Source: Nesterenkonia sp. F
Lineage (GTDB): Bacteria > Actinomycetota > Actinomycetes > Actinomycetales > Micrococcaceae
Reading direction: 5' to 3'
Length of the DNA: 64,000 bases
Assembly: GCF_000220985.1 (NCBI RefSeq)
Contig: NZ_AFRW01000012.1
Location: 1 to 64,000 of the forward strand
Below, piece by piece: positions 17,270-27,014 of this stretch. Numbering within the stretch: position 1 is the stretch's first letter; each line of letters starts with the position of its first letter. Below the pieces are notes generated by a model. That model did no database searches and was not told where the DNA came from. It saw only the letters and a list, made by a program, of their open reading frames with translations. The position numbers and the translations under genes were made by a program.

Positions 17270-18292
17270 ATGACCAACTCCTCCACCGCCGAGCCGCTGC
17301 TCGAGGTGCGCGATCTCCAGGTGGAGTTCCGCACCAAGGCCGGCACGGCCCAGGCCGTCAACGGCCTGAACGTCACGCTGCACGCCGGCGAGACGCTCGC
17401 CATCCTCGGCGAGTCCGGCTCCGGCAAGTCGGTGACCGCCCAGGCGATCATGGGCATCCTGGACATGCCGCCCGGACACATCGCCGGCGGCGAGATCCGC
17501 TACCGCGGCGAGGACCTGCTGCAGATGCCCGACGAGCGACGTCGGCGGCTGCGCGGGATGAACATCTCGATGATCTTCCAGGACGCGCTGTCCTCGTTGA
17601 ACCCGGTGCTGCCGGTCGGCTGGCAGATCGGCGAGATGTTCCGCGTCCACCGCGGGGTGAAGCGTCGCGAGGCGCGGCAGAAGGCCGTGGAGATGATGGA
17701 GCGGGTCGGCATCCCGGCGGCGGAGAAGCGCGCCGGGGACTTCCCGCACCAGTTCTCCGGCGGCATGCGCCAGCGCATCATGATCGCCATGGCGATCGCT
17801 CTGGACCCGGACGTGCTCATCGCCGACGAGCCGACGACCGCGCTGGACGTGACCGTCCAGGCGCAGGTGATGCGGCTGCTGAAACAGCTGCAGGAGGAGT
17901 TCAACATGGGACTCATCCTCATCACCCACGATCTGGGCGTGGTGGCCGACGTCGCCGACAAGATCGCCGTGATGTACGCCGGCCGGGTCATGGAAGCCTC
18001 CGACGTGTACTCGATCTACAGCAGCGCCGCGCATCCCTACACGCGCGGGCTGCTGGCCTCTATCCCGCGGGTCGACGGTGCGGACGAGCGCCTCGACGCC
18101 ATCCCGGGGCTGCCTCCGGCGCTGACCGACATGCCGCCGGGCTGTCCGTTCAGTCCCCGCTGCGCCTTCGCCACCGACCGTTGCCGCACCGAGCGGCCGG
18201 AGCTGCGCGAGATCGCCGCGGGGCACACCGCCGCGTGCCACTACGCGGAGGACTTCATCACCGCCGAGGAGGACCAGCATGAGCCTGCCTGA
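17270..18292 (+). CDS. Peptide ABC transporter ATPase, DppD-like (system 1)
   Basis: A 340-residue ATPase with Walker [12 protein letters not shown] signature FSGGMRQR, Walker [13 protein letters not shown] and the C-terminal oligopeptide-transporter extension with the Cys pattern [14 protein letters not shown], which in this family may bind an Fe-S cluster. The ATG at 17270 is chosen because homology begins at [11 protein letters not shown]; an in-frame ATG at 17219, with GGGGAG before it, would add 17 residues. It overlaps the DppF-like gene by 14 bp. Confidence 0.92.
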   Translation: MTNSSTAEPLLEVRDLQVEFRTKAGTAQAVNGLNVTLHAGETLAILGESGSGKSVTAQAIMGILDMPPGHIAGGEIRYRGEDLLQMPDERRRRLRGMNISMIFQDALSSLNPVLPVGWQIGEMFRVHRGVKRREARQKAVEMMERVGIPAAEKRAGDFPHQFSGGMRQRIMIAMAIALDPDVLIADEPTTALDVTVQAQVMRLLKQLQEEFNMGLILITHDLGVVADVADKIAVMYAGRVMEASDVYSIYSSAAHPYTRGLLASIPRVDGADERLDAIPGLPPALTDMPPGCPFSPRCAFATDRCRTERPELREIAAGHTAACHYAEDFITAEEDQHEPA

Positions 18293-19376
18293 GACGACGT
18301 CCGCGGCCGCGGGCCGCGGAGAAGATCCGTTCGCGGACGCCGAGGTCGTCCTCGACGTGCAGAACCTGGTCAAGCACTTCCCGCTGACCCAGGGCATCGT
18401 CTTTCAGCGCAGAGTCGGGGCGGTGCAGGCCGTCGACGACGTCAGCTTCCAGCTGCGCCGGGGCGAGACGCTGGGCATCGTCGGCGAGTCCGGCTGCGGC
18501 AAGTCCACGCTGGCCAAGCTGCTGATGCGGCTGGAGGATCCCGACGCCGGCGCGGTGTCCTTCCGCGGCGAGGACTTCCTCGCCGCGAAGGGCGAGCATC
18601 TGCGCCGGCTGCGGCGGAAGATCCAGATCATCTTCCAGGACCCCTACACCTCGCTGAATCCGCGGATGTCGGTCGGCGACATCATCGCCGAGCCGTTCTC
18701 CCTCCACCCGGAGGAGAAGCCGGCCCAGGGAGTGCGGAACCGGGTGAAGGAGCTGCTGGCGCTGGTCGGGCTGAATCCCGACCACATCAACCGCTATCCG
18801 CACCAGTTCTCCGGCGGACAGCGTCAGCGCATCGGCATCGCCCGCGGGCTGGCGCTGAACCCGGACGTCATCATCTGCGACGAGCCGGTCTCTGCTCTGG
18901 ACGTCTCGGTCCAGGCTCAGGTGATGAACCTGCTCGACGACCTGCAGCAGCAGCTGGGGCTGTCCTACATCTTCATCGCCCACGACCTCTCGGTGGTGCG
19001 CCACATCGCCGACCGGGTCGGGGTGATGTACCTGGGGCGGCTGGCCGAGCTGGGCACCGAGGAGGAGATCTACCGGGAGCCGTCGCATCCCTACACCCAG
19101 GCGCTGCTCTCGGCGGTGCCGGTGCCGGATCCGACGCTGCGCGGACAGCGGGAGCAGATCGTGCTCGCCGGTGATCCGCCGAATCCGGCGGACCCGCCGT
19201 CGGGATGCCGCTTCCGCACGCGCTGCTGGAAGGCCACCGATATCTGCACGACCCAGGAGCCGCAGCTGGTCTCCCGGCCCGGCGTCTCGCAGCTCTCAGC
19301 CTGTCACCATGCCGCACCCGACTGGGAGGTCGAGGGAGCGCCGGACGACGCGCGGCGGAACGACGATTCTGCGTAA
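18279..19376 (+). CDS. Peptide ABC transporter ATPase, DppF-like (system 1)
   Basis: A 365-residue ATPase with Walker [10 protein letters not shown], signature FSGGQRQR, Walker [13 protein letters not shown] and the C-terminal extension [17 protein letters not shown]. It forms the heterodimeric motor with the DppD-like protein. It is the last gene of system 1, followed by a stem-loop. Confidence 0.93.
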   Translation: MSLPETTSAAAGRGEDPFADAEVVLDVQNLVKHFPLTQGIVFQRRVGAVQAVDDVSFQLRRGETLGIVGESGCGKSTLAKLLMRLEDPDAGAVSFRGEDFLAAKGEHLRRLRRKIQIIFQDPYTSLNPRMSVGDIIAEPFSLHPEEKPAQGVRNRVKELLALVGLNPDHINRYPHQFSGGQRQRIGIARGLALNPDVIICDEPVSALDVSVQAQVMNLLDDLQQQLGLSYIFIAHDLSVVRHIADRVGVMYLGRLAELGTEEEIYREPSHPYTQALLSAVPVPDPTLRGQREQIVLAGDPPNPADPPSGCRFRTRCWKATDICTTQEPQLVSRPGVSQLSACHHAAPDWEVEGAPDDARRNDDSA

Positions 19377-19402
19377 CATCCTGTCATGAACGACGATGCG
19401 GC

Positions 19403-19432
19403 GAGGGCCTCGGAGATGACTCCGGGGCCCTC
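19403..19432 (+). terminator. Stem-loop terminator after peptide transporter operon 1
   Basis: Arms 19403-19415 and 19420-19432 pair over 13 bp with one G-U wobble and an ATGA tetraloop, 27 bp after the last stop. No U-tract. Confidence 0.7.
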
Positions 19433-19474
19433 GTGGTGTATCCCGGGTGTTTCGTCGTGCGGTGCATTAGGTCG

Positions 19475-19622
19475 TGACGCTGGTCACGGACTGTGCGTCG
19501 GCCGGGCGCAGGCTGGGTCGTCGGATCGGCGTGATCGCGGGAAACTCTGAAAGGAATCTTGCAGAACGCGCGACGGCGGCGCTGTTGCCGGCAGGTTTCG
19601 TTGCGCGGTGTGACCTGGGTCA
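19475..19622. promoter_or_regulatory. Two TGAC...GTCA palindromic boxes upstream of peptide transporter 2
   Basis: TGACGCTGGTCA (19475-19486) and TGACCTGGGTCA (19611-19622) share the pattern TGACnnnGGTCA and lie 136 bp apart in the otherwise empty 19433-19820 gap. Spaced paired sites suggest a dimeric regulator that could loop DNA. No regulator gene adjoins, so this is a pattern-based suggestion. Confidence 0.35.
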
Positions 19623-19695
19623 TCTCGACCCTTCGGCGAGCTGTCGAGCGGAGTGACCGGGCAGTAACGATCGGATCACGGGGCATCTCGACATC

Positions 19696-19723
19696 TTGGC
19701 GTCACGCGGAGCGGCCGTATTCT
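19696..19723 (+). promoter_or_regulatory. Candidate promoter of peptide transporter operon 2
   Basis: TTGGCG (19696-19701) and TATTCT (19718-19723) with a 16-bp spacer. Transcription from here gives a leader of about 90 nt ending at the strong ribosome site of the 19-codon ORF. A small palindrome CATGC-aga-GCATG sits in that leader. Confidence 0.5.
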
Positions 19724-19820
19724 GGTGCTTGTCCAGCCATGGTGTTAGGTGCATCACGTCATGCAGAGCATGTGCGACGTTCCTGATTCCGTGGTCCGCA
19801 GAGGCAGGGAGGAGAACCCC

Positions 19821-19880
19821 ATGAGCAGTGCTCGGATTCCGGCGACCGTCGAAGGCATCGCGGGGCGGGCACGGCGCTGA
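19821..19880 (+). CDS. 19-residue leader ORF of peptide transporter operon 2
   Basis: ATG at 19821 follows GGGAGGAG with a good spacer, the best Shine-Dalgarno in the leader. The peptide MSSARIPATVEGIAGRARR ends at TGA 19878-19880, 56 bp before the permease start at 19937. The permease uses a TTG start with no recognisable ribosome site. The short ORF may be a leader peptide controlling the operon, or the stub of a decayed gene. I know of no homologue. Confidence 0.45.
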   Translation: MSSARIPATVEGIAGRARR

Positions 19881-19936
19881 CGCCGTGATCCAGCCACGCA
19901 GCCACAGCACGACCGAGCCGAAAGACCTGGACTCCG

Positions 19937-20920
19937 TTGATCCGCTATCTGACACGACGCATCTTGACCTGGGTCGGGATGATCTTCGTGGCGACCAACG
20001 CCACGTACTTCCTGGCCTGGGCGTATCTCGACCCGCACAGCAACTTCATGGGACATCGTCCTCCGCTGACCTCGGGCGAGATCAACAACATCCTGGAGCC
20101 GCGCAATCTCGCGAGTTCCGTCCCGCTCTTCGAGCGGTGGTGGACCTGGCTGACGGACATCCTCGTGCACTGGGACTGGGGCCTGAGTCCTGCGGGAGGG
20201 TCCGTCAACGACCAGATCGAGTACCGCATCTGGGTCAGCGCCATGCTGGTCCTGGGGGCGACCGTCTTCCAGGTGCTCATCGGCGTCGCCCTGGGCGTGT
20301 TCACCGCCTCCCGCCAGTACTCGCTCCTGGACCGGCTGGGCATCGGCTCCTCCACGGTGACGATGAACATCCCGCTGCCGGTCATCGCTCTGGCTCTCGT
20401 GCTGGGTGCGATCGCGCTGAATGATGCGGTCGGCACGCATGTGCTCTACGTGACCGGGTCCGAATCGCTCGGCGTCGAGGGCTTCTTCCCCGTCCTGGTC
20501 GACCGGCTCCAGCATGTGCTGCTCCCGACGATCGCGATCATCTTCATCGGCTACTCGGGATACCACCTGCTCCAGCGGACGTTGTTGCTGGACAACATCA
20601 AGGCCGACTATGTGCGCACTGCCCGGGCCAAGGGACTGACGAAGCAGCAGGCGATCCGTCGTCACGCGCTGCGGACCTCGCTCATCCCGGTCACCACCCA
20701 GGTCGCCTTCCAGATCCCGGCGATCTTCACCGGAGCCGTGTTGACGGAGAAGATCTTCGCCTGGAACGGGATGGGGGAGTACTTCATCACCACACTGGGC
20801 GACAACGACATCCACGGCGTCGTCGCCGTCGCCGCCTTCGCGGCGCTGATGACGGCGATCGGAGCTTTGATCGCTGATGTGGCCGTGGTCGCACTCGACC
20901 CGCGAGTGAGAGTGAGCTGA
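19937..20920 (+). CDS. Peptide ABC transporter permease, DppB-like (system 2)
   Basis: A 327-residue permease starting with TTG (IRYLTRRILTWVGMIFVAT, the usual DppB N-terminus), with about six TM helices and the EAA loop DYVRTARAKGLTKQQAIRRHALRTSLIP. Compared with system 1 the periplasmic region after TM1 is longer and different. The start lacks a good Shine-Dalgarno; it lies 56 bp after a short leader ORF. It is one base short of the next gene's start. Confidence 0.9.
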   Translation: MIRYLTRRILTWVGMIFVATNATYFLAWAYLDPHSNFMGHRPPLTSGEINNILEPRNLASSVPLFERWWTWLTDILVHWDWGLSPAGGSVNDQIEYRIWVSAMLVLGATVFQVLIGVALGVFTASRQYSLLDRLGIGSSTVTMNIPLPVIALALVLGAIALNDAVGTHVLYVTGSESLGVEGFFPVLVDRLQHVLLPTIAIIFIGYSGYHLLQRTLLLDNIKADYVRTARAKGLTKQQAIRRHALRTSLIPVTTQVAFQIPAIFTGAVLTEKIFAWNGMGEYFITTLGDNDIHGVVAVAAFAALMTAIGALIADVAVVALDPRVRVS

Positions 20921-20921
20921 G

Positions 20922-21851
20922 ATGAGCAACGTGACGACCGTCCAGGCGAGCGGCGGGGCCACCGGCGATGGGACGCGGCCTCGGCGGCCGCGCCGGCCGA
21001 TGAGCAAGACCAAACTGTATACACGACGGTTCATGCGGAACAAGTCGGCCGTCGTCGGTCTGGTGGTGTTCGGCCTCATCGTCGCCTTCGCATTGACCGG
21101 CCCGTTCTTCCAGAGGTACGACCACGTCGAGTTGGACTTTCTCGCGCTGAGCGAGGGGCCCAGTGCCGACCACTGGTTCGGCACGAACTCGGGTGGCAAT
21201 GACCTCTTCGCCCAGGTGGTCTTCGGTCTCCAGCGCTCATTGATGATCGCGTTGGCCGTCTCGAGCGGAGCGACGGTGCTGGCGGCTCTCGTCGGAGCCT
21301 CGGCGGCCTACTTCGGCGGCAATGTGGAGAAGGCTCTCGTCGGATTCATCCACTTCCTCATGGCCACGCCGACATTCCTCATCGTGGCGATGATGTCCGA
21401 GGACTCCGGCGGCGACTGGCGGGTCATCTCGCTGGTGCTGATCTTCATGACCTGGTTCTTCCTGGCGCGCACCATCTGGACGCTGTCGCTGTCGCTCCGC
21501 GAGCGCGAGTTCATCACAGCGTCGCGCTACATGGGCGTGCCGGGGGTGATGATCGTGCTGCGTCACATGGTGCCGAACATCGCCTCGCTGCTGATCGTCA
21601 ATTGGACGCTCGGCGTCATCCAGGCCGTCCAGATGGAGACCGCTCTCTCCTTCCTCGGCTTCGGCGTCAAGCTCCCTGACGTGTCGCTGGGCTCGCTGAT
21701 CCGCGTCGGCGCCGACACGATCACCAGTTCTCCGTGGCTGTTCTACTTCCCAGCAGCCGTCCTCACACTCTTGACGGTGTCCTTGGCGCTCATCTCCGAC
21801 GGGCTCCGTGACGCCTTCGACCCGACGTCCGGCGCAGGAGGCCATGCATGA
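20922..21851 (+). CDS. Peptide ABC transporter permease, DppC-like (system 2)
   Basis: A 309-residue permease with the segments [20 protein letters not shown] and [27 protein letters not shown] (EAA loop). N-terminal tail of about 40 residues, then six TM helices. It overlaps the fused ATPase gene by 4 bp. Partner of the preceding DppB-like permease. Confidence 0.92.
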   Translation: MSNVTTVQASGGATGDGTRPRRPRRPMSKTKLYTRRFMRNKSAVVGLVVFGLIVAFALTGPFFQRYDHVELDFLALSEGPSADHWFGTNSGGNDLFAQVVFGLQRSLMIALAVSSGATVLAALVGASAAYFGGNVEKALVGFIHFLMATPTFLIVAMMSEDSGGDWRVISLVLIFMTWFFLARTIWTLSLSLREREFITASRYMGVPGVMIVLRHMVPNIASLLIVNWTLGVIQAVQMETALSFLGFGVKLPDVSLGSLIRVGADTITSSPWLFYFPAAVLTLLTVSLALISDGLRDAFDPTSGAGGHA

Positions 21852-23899
21852 CTTCCTCTCTTCTCTCAGTGCAGGACCTGGCGGTGAGCTTCCCGTCCGA
21901 GGCCGGGCGCGTCGATGCCGTGCGGGGTGTCTCCTTCGAGCTGAAGCCGGGTCAGACCCTCGGCATCGTCGGTGAATCGGGATCCGGAAAGTCCGTCACG
22001 TCGATGGCGGTCATGGGCCTGCTGGACGACAACGCCACCATCGGCGGATCCATCTCCTTCGACGGCGAGGAGCTCATCGGGAAGTCGGACAAGGAACTCT
22101 CGCAGCTGCGCGGATCCGGGATCTCGATGATCTTCCAGGATCCGCTGACCGCACTCACTCCGGTCTACACCGTCGGCGACCAGATCGTCGAGGCGTTGAA
22201 GAGCCATCAGAAGATCTCCACGCAGGCCGCCTGGGACCGTGCTGTCGAGCTGCTCCAGCTTGTAGGCATTCCGAACGCGACCGCGCGTCTGAAGTCCTTC
22301 CCGCACGAGTTCTCCGGAGGCATGCGTCAGCGTGTGGTGATCGCCATCGCGATGGCCAACGATCCGAAGGTCATCATCGCCGATGAGCCGACCACCGCCC
22401 TGGATGTGACCATCCAGGCGCAGATCCTGGACCTGCTGAAGACCGCTCAGCGGGAGACTGGTGCGGCGGTCATCATGATCACCCACGACCTCGGCGTCGT
22501 GGCCGACGTCGCCGATGACGTGATGGTCATGTACGCCGGCCGGGCGATCGAGATGGCCCCGGCCGACGTGCTCTTCGACGATCCCCGCATGCCCTATACT
22601 CTCGGGCTGCTCGGGGCCGTGCCGCGCGTGGACAAGCAGGAGAAGCAGCCGCTGGTGCCGGTGAGGGGCAATCCGCCGATGCTCATCGAGCTCCCCGACG
22701 CCTGTCCGTTCGCCGACCGGTGTCCTATCGTCCAGGAGGCCTGCCGGCAGGGCGAGCCGGTGCTGGTCGACGTAGAAGGTCGACCGGGCCATCAGGCCGC
22801 GTGTCGCCGCGCCGAGGAGATTGCGGCCGGAGCGGTCGACGGGGAACCCGTCTTCCCGGTGCCCGAAGCCGTCGAGGGACAGCTTGAGAGCATCCCCCGC
22901 GACCAGCGACGGGTGACGCTCGACGTCGAGAACCTGGCGAAGACGTTCCCGCTGATGAAGGGCTCGCTGTTGAAGCGCAAGGTCGGCGAGGTGAAAGCGG
23001 TCAAGGGGCTGACCTTCGACATCCGTGAGGGCGAGACGCTGGCGATCGTCGGTGAGTCCGGCTGTGGCAAGTCGACCACGTTGCTGCAGATCATGGATAT
23101 GGTCACGCTCGACGACGGCCGCATGGAGATCGCCGGAACCGATGTCGCGACGGTGAAGAACCGACGTCAGGAGCGCGAGCTGCGGCGGGACATCCAGATC
23201 GTCTTCCAGGACCCGATGGGGTCCCTGGACCCGCGCATGACCGTCTACGAGCTCATCTCCGAGCCGCTGCGCAGCTTCGGCGTGAAGGCCTCGGATGCGG
23301 TGGAGCGAGTCGAGGAGCTCATGGAGCTGGTCGGGCTCGACCCGGCGCACAGCGACCGGTTCCCGACCGCCTTCTCCGGCGGTCAGCGCCAGCGCATCGC
23401 TATCGCCCGCGCACTGTCCACGGAACCGAAGGTGCTGGTGCTCGACGAACCGGTCTCGGCCCTCGATGTCTCGATCCAGGCGGACGTGATCAACCTGCTG
23501 CAGGAGCTGCAGGCCAGACTTGGGCTGTCCTACCTCTTCGTCGCCCATGATCTCTCCGTGGTCCGGCACCTCGCGCACCGCGTGGCAGTCATGTACCTGG
23601 GGAGTTTCGTCGAGGAGGGTGACGTCGACCCCGTCTTCGACAGTCCCCGGCACCCCTACACGCGGGCGCTGCTCTCTGCGGTGCCCGTGCCCGACCCCGC
23701 TGTCGAGAGGGCCCGGGAACGCGTGGTGCTCGCCGGCGACCTCCCGAGTCCCACGGAGGACATCTCGGGCTGCGCCTTCGCGAGCCGTTGTCCGCTGTAT
23801 CAGACGCTCAACGCCGCGGATCAGGCGCGGTGCACGAGTGAAGTCCCGCGTCTGACGGGGGAGGCAGGTCTGCACACGAATGCCTGCCATTACCGCTGA
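21848..23899 (+). CDS. Fused double-ATPase subunit (DppD-DppF) of peptide transporter 2
   Basis: A 683-residue protein with two complete ABC cassettes. Cassette 1 has Walker A GESGSGKS at residues 42-49, FSGGMRQR, and [12 protein letters not shown]. Cassette 2 has GESGCGKST near residue 402, FSGGQRQR, and [12 protein letters not shown]. Each is followed by the oligopeptide-type Cys extension ([14 protein letters not shown] and [13 protein letters not shown]). The fusion replaces the separate D and F subunits seen in system 1. Its end overlaps the region just before the binding-protein gene. Confidence 0.93.
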   Translation: MTSSLLSVQDLAVSFPSEAGRVDAVRGVSFELKPGQTLGIVGESGSGKSVTSMAVMGLLDDNATIGGSISFDGEELIGKSDKELSQLRGSGISMIFQDPLTALTPVYTVGDQIVEALKSHQKISTQAAWDRAVELLQLVGIPNATARLKSFPHEFSGGMRQRVVIAIAMANDPKVIIADEPTTALDVTIQAQILDLLKTAQRETGAAVIMITHDLGVVADVADDVMVMYAGRAIEMAPADVLFDDPRMPYTLGLLGAVPRVDKQEKQPLVPVRGNPPMLIELPDACPFADRCPIVQEACRQGEPVLVDVEGRPGHQAACRRAEEIAAGAVDGEPVFPVPEAVEGQLESIPRDQRRVTLDVENLAKTFPLMKGSLLKRKVGEVKAVKGLTFDIREGETLAIVGESGCGKSTTLLQIMDMVTLDDGRMEIAGTDVATVKNRRQERELRRDIQIVFQDPMGSLDPRMTVYELISEPLRSFGVKASDAVERVEELMELVGLDPAHSDRFPTAFSGGQRQRIAIARALSTEPKVLVLDEPVSALDVSIQADVINLLQELQARLGLSYLFVAHDLSVVRHLAHRVAVMYLGSFVEEGDVDPVFDSPRHPYTRALLSAVPVPDPAVERARERVVLAGDLPSPTEDISGCAFASRCPLYQTLNAADQARCTSEVPRLTGEAGLHTNACHYR

Positions 23900-23954
23900 C
23901 CCTTCCAAGAAGATCACTCATTCCCATGCCGACAGGCACGAAAGGAGAAACACC

Positions 23955-25697
23955 ATGATGAGGAAGACGAAAGGCACGGTCGCCATCACCGGCGTCCTCG
24001 CACTGACTCTGGCTGGCTGCGGCGGAGGCGACGGTGGGGCCGACTCCGACGGCGGCACTTCCGGCAGTTCAGAGGTTGAGCAGGCGGATTACAACCCGCA
24101 GCCGCGCGAGAATCTCCAGCAGGGTGGTACTGCGACCTTCCCGATCAGTGAGATTCCCGAGCAGATGAACCCGAACCATGCGCAGGGATCCGCCGACACA
24201 TCCCGGGTCTGGACCTGGTACAACCCGCAGATGATTCTGATGTCGCCGGAGGGGGAAGCGAAGCCGAACCCTGCCTACCTCGAGGACATCACTACTGAAG
24301 TCGTCGACGGGAAGACCGTGGTCACCTATACGATCAACCCGGACGCTCAGTGGAATGACGGGACGCCGATGACATGGGTCTCGTACGAGAACGCCTGGAA
24401 GGCGCAGAGCGGGGAGAACGACGAGTACCAGCCCAGCTCGACCGACGGTTACAGCAAGATCGAATCCGTCGAGCAGGGCGAGGACGAGCGTCAGGCCGTG
24501 GTGACGTTCGAGACCGAGTACCCCTGGACCGAGGGACTGTTCTGGAACCTCATGCACCCGGAGATCGACACGCCGGAGAAATTCAACAACGCCTATATCG
24601 AGGAGCCGAACCCCGAGTACGGGGCTGGGCCCTACATGGTCGACACGTTCGACGCGAACGGCGGCACGCTGACCTTCGTGCCGAACGACGGTTGGTGGGG
24701 CGATGCGCCGATGCTGGACCAGGTCGTCTTCAGACAGCTCGAACCGACTGCTTCGATCAACGCCTTCAAGTCCGGCGAGGTCGACATGACCGGCACAGGC
24801 ACAAAGGATCGGTTGGCCCAGGTCGCAGACATGGACGGCGTGACCACCTACCGCTCTGTGGCCCCGCAGAACAACCTGTTCACCATCAACGCCACGCGCG
24901 AGAAGTTCTCGGACCTGGAGGTCCGTCAGGCGATGATGATGGGCATCGACCGTGAACAGCTGAAGCAGGTCTCCTTCGACGGGCTCGACTATGAGGAAGA
25001 GCCGGCCGGCTCCTTCAACCTCTATCCCTTCCAAGAGGGGTACGAGAACGCTTATGAGGAGGCCGGGCTGGAGCACAACCCGGAGGAGGCCAACGCGATG
25101 CTCGAAGAGGCTGGCTGGACCGAGGGCGAGGACGGCATCCGTTCCAAGGACGGCACGCGTCTGACGGCCACGTTGCCACTCTTCGGCGATGACCCCGTCG
25201 CCAAGACTCGGGCGCGCGCCATGCAGCAGCAGATGAAGGAGATCGGCGTCGAGGTGGAGATCGATCCGCGTGCCGCCGCCGACTTCTCCGAGGACTACAC
25301 AGGACAGAACTGGGACATCTTCACACTGCGTTTCACCAGCTCCGATCCCTACGGAGTGGCCTACATGTGCCAGGTGTACTGCACCGGCTCGGGCCTGAAC
25401 CTCTCTGGCACCGGCACGGAGGAGCTGGACAAGCAGATCGAGGAGGTCCAGTCGCTGCCCACGGCGGAGGAGCAGATCTCCGAAGGTATGGACCTGGAAG
25501 CCGAGGTTGTGGAGAAGACCTGGGGTATCATGCCGCTGTACAACGGCCCGTCCATCATGACGGCCAAGGAGGGCCTGGCGAACCTCACCCCGGAGCCGTA
25601 TACCGGCCTCGACCTCTTCGGCGTCACGCCGGTCGAGAACGTCGGCTGGGAGAAGGACAGCGCCGGAGCCTCGGAGAGCGACTCCGAGGAGAGCTGA
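23955..25697 (+). CDS. Oligopeptide ABC transporter substrate-binding lipoprotein (system 2)
   Basis: A 580-residue SBP_bac_5 lipoprotein. AAGGAG (23942-23947) lies 7 nt before the ATG at 23955, and the signal MMRKTKGTVAITG ends in the lipobox LAGC (Cys22). The mature part is acidic, with WNDGTPMTWVSYENAWKA and KFSDLEVRQAMMMGIDREQL. Unlike system 1, the binding protein is the last gene of the operon, 55 bp after the ATPase gene. It is followed by a strong terminator. Confidence 0.92.
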   Translation: MMRKTKGTVAITGVLALTLAGCGGGDGGADSDGGTSGSSEVEQADYNPQPRENLQQGGTATFPISEIPEQMNPNHAQGSADTSRVWTWYNPQMILMSPEGEAKPNPAYLEDITTEVVDGKTVVTYTINPDAQWNDGTPMTWVSYENAWKAQSGENDEYQPSSTDGYSKIESVEQGEDERQAVVTFETEYPWTEGLFWNLMHPEIDTPEKFNNAYIEEPNPEYGAGPYMVDTFDANGGTLTFVPNDGWWGDAPMLDQVVFRQLEPTASINAFKSGEVDMTGTGTKDRLAQVADMDGVTTYRSVAPQNNLFTINATREKFSDLEVRQAMMMGIDREQLKQVSFDGLDYEEEPAGSFNLYPFQEGYENAYEEAGLEHNPEEANAMLEEAGWTEGEDGIRSKDGTRLTATLPLFGDDPVAKTRARAMQQQMKEIGVEVEIDPRAAADFSEDYTGQNWDIFTLRFTSSDPYGVAYMCQVYCTGSGLNLSGTGTEELDKQIEEVQSLPTAEEQISEGMDLEAEVVEKTWGIMPLYNGPSIMTAKEGLANLTPEPYTGLDLFGVTPVENVGWEKDSAGASESDSEES

Positions 25698-25737
25698 TCT
25701 CGGCAGAACCACTCCGGACGGACACTGCCTGACCGTG

Positions 25738-25779
25738 ACACGAGCGGTGGGAGGCTCGAGGTCCTCCCACCGCTCGTGT
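25738..25779 (+). terminator. Strong 17-bp stem-loop after peptide transporter operon 2
   Basis: Arms 25738-25754 and 25763-25779 are perfectly complementary over 17 bp, with an 8-nt loop, 41 bp after the stop of the binding-protein gene. The stretch 25780-26027 holds nothing else recognisable. Confidence 0.8.
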
Positions 25780-26027
25780 GTTCGGGCACTAGTTGTTGCT
25801 GTTGTGGGGCGTCCGCTGTTCAACAAGGTCCTGCCCCCGCCAGCTCCTCAGGGTGCTGCTTCTTCGGAAGGATGAGCAGAGTTGACCGGTACGGTCTCTG
25901 GACATGATCGTCTGCCTCCCAGTCGGAGTGATGATTCGGGGGCGTTTGTCGCCCAGAGACTGGCCACGAGCGGATCGTGGATCGCTGATGGAGGCATCCC
26001 TCGGGCCGCTGCTTCGCAACGGCGGCC

Positions 26028-26942
26028 TCACGCCCCGTCGCCGTGGCGGCCCTCGGCCTCGGCGCCGGCGTCGCGCAGCGCCTCGAGCACCCGGCGCACG
26101 GCCAAGCGTTCGGCCCGGTCAGGGCGCATGATCGCACTGATGTGGCGCCGGGCATCGACGTCGGCCAGCGGACGCAGCGTCGTCGTCGCCGTCATCGGCG
26201 AGGTGAACCGAGGCAGCAGCGCCAGTCCCGAGCCGTCGGCGACCAGCGCCTCCATCAGGCGGTTGTCCCGCAGCCGCTGCAGGACCCGCAGCTCGGCTCC
26301 TGCGGCGCGAGCGATCTCCTGCAGCACGGTGTCGAAGGGGTAGTCGCGCGGCACCCCGTACCAGGCGCACTCCGCGGCCTGCGCGGCGGTGACCTCCGCG
26401 GCGGCGGCCAGCGGATGATCGGCGGCCAGGGCGACGTCGATCGGCTCGCGCGCCAGCGGCACCACGGTCAGCCCCTCGGTGCCCGCCGGGCGGGGGCCGC
26501 TGAGGCTGTGGGCGACGACGACGTCGTGGTCCAGCGTCAGCTCGGCGAAGCGTGCCTCGGCGATGTCGGCGTCGTGGCACTCCAGCTCGATCCCCTCGGC
26601 GTGCGCCGCGCGCAGCGTCCGGGGCAGCAGCACGGCGGCCGCGCTGGGCAGCATCGCCAGCCCCACCCTGCCGGTCGGATGCGCGCGGAAGGCGTCCCAG
26701 CGCGCCTGGGCGGCGGCGATCGCGGTGCTGACCTCCTCGCCGGCCTCGGCCAGCACCCGGCCGGCGTCGGTCAGCCGCAGTCCGCGGCCGTGGTGCTCGA
26801 CCAGCGCCATCCCGGCCTGTCGCTGGGCGGCCTTGAGCTGCTGGGAGACCGCCGACGCGGTGCGATGCGTGGCCTCGGCGACGGCGGTGATGCTGCCGCG
26901 GTCGGCCAGTTCGCGGAGCAGGTCCAGATGACGCACGTCCAT
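26028..26942 (-). CDS. LysR family transcriptional regulator
   Basis: A 304-residue LTTR. The N-terminal winged helix (LDLLRELADRGSITAVAEATHRTASAVSQQLKAAQRQAG) is followed by the linker helix and an effector domain with the usual VALAADHPLA and VADGSGLALLP motifs. Such regulators commonly control the divergent gene, here the EamA exporter, from the 72-bp intergenic region. The ATG at 26942 is 6 nt from TAGCCT on the minus strand (26949-26954), consistent with a leaderless, autoregulated transcript. The effector cannot be inferred. Confidence 0.9.
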   Translation of the reverse strand: MDVRHLDLLRELADRGSITAVAEATHRTASAVSQQLKAAQRQAGMALVEHHGRGLRLTDAGRVLAEAGEEVSTAIAAAQARWDAFRAHPTGRVGLAMLPSAAAVLLPRTLRAAHAEGIELECHDADIAEARFAELTLDHDVVVAHSLSGPRPAGTEGLTVVPLAREPIDVALAADHPLAAAAEVTAAQAAECAWYGVPRDYPFDTVLQEIARAAGAELRVLQRLRDNRLMEALVADGSGLALLPRFTSPMTATTTLRPLADVDARRHISAIMRPDRAERLAVRRVLEALRDAGAEAEGRHGDGA

Positions 26943-27014
26943 GAAGTCAGGCTACAGCGACGATGCAGGAGAATTCGATAGTGCTTCAGCGCCCCTGGTG
27001 AGCAGACTGGAGCC

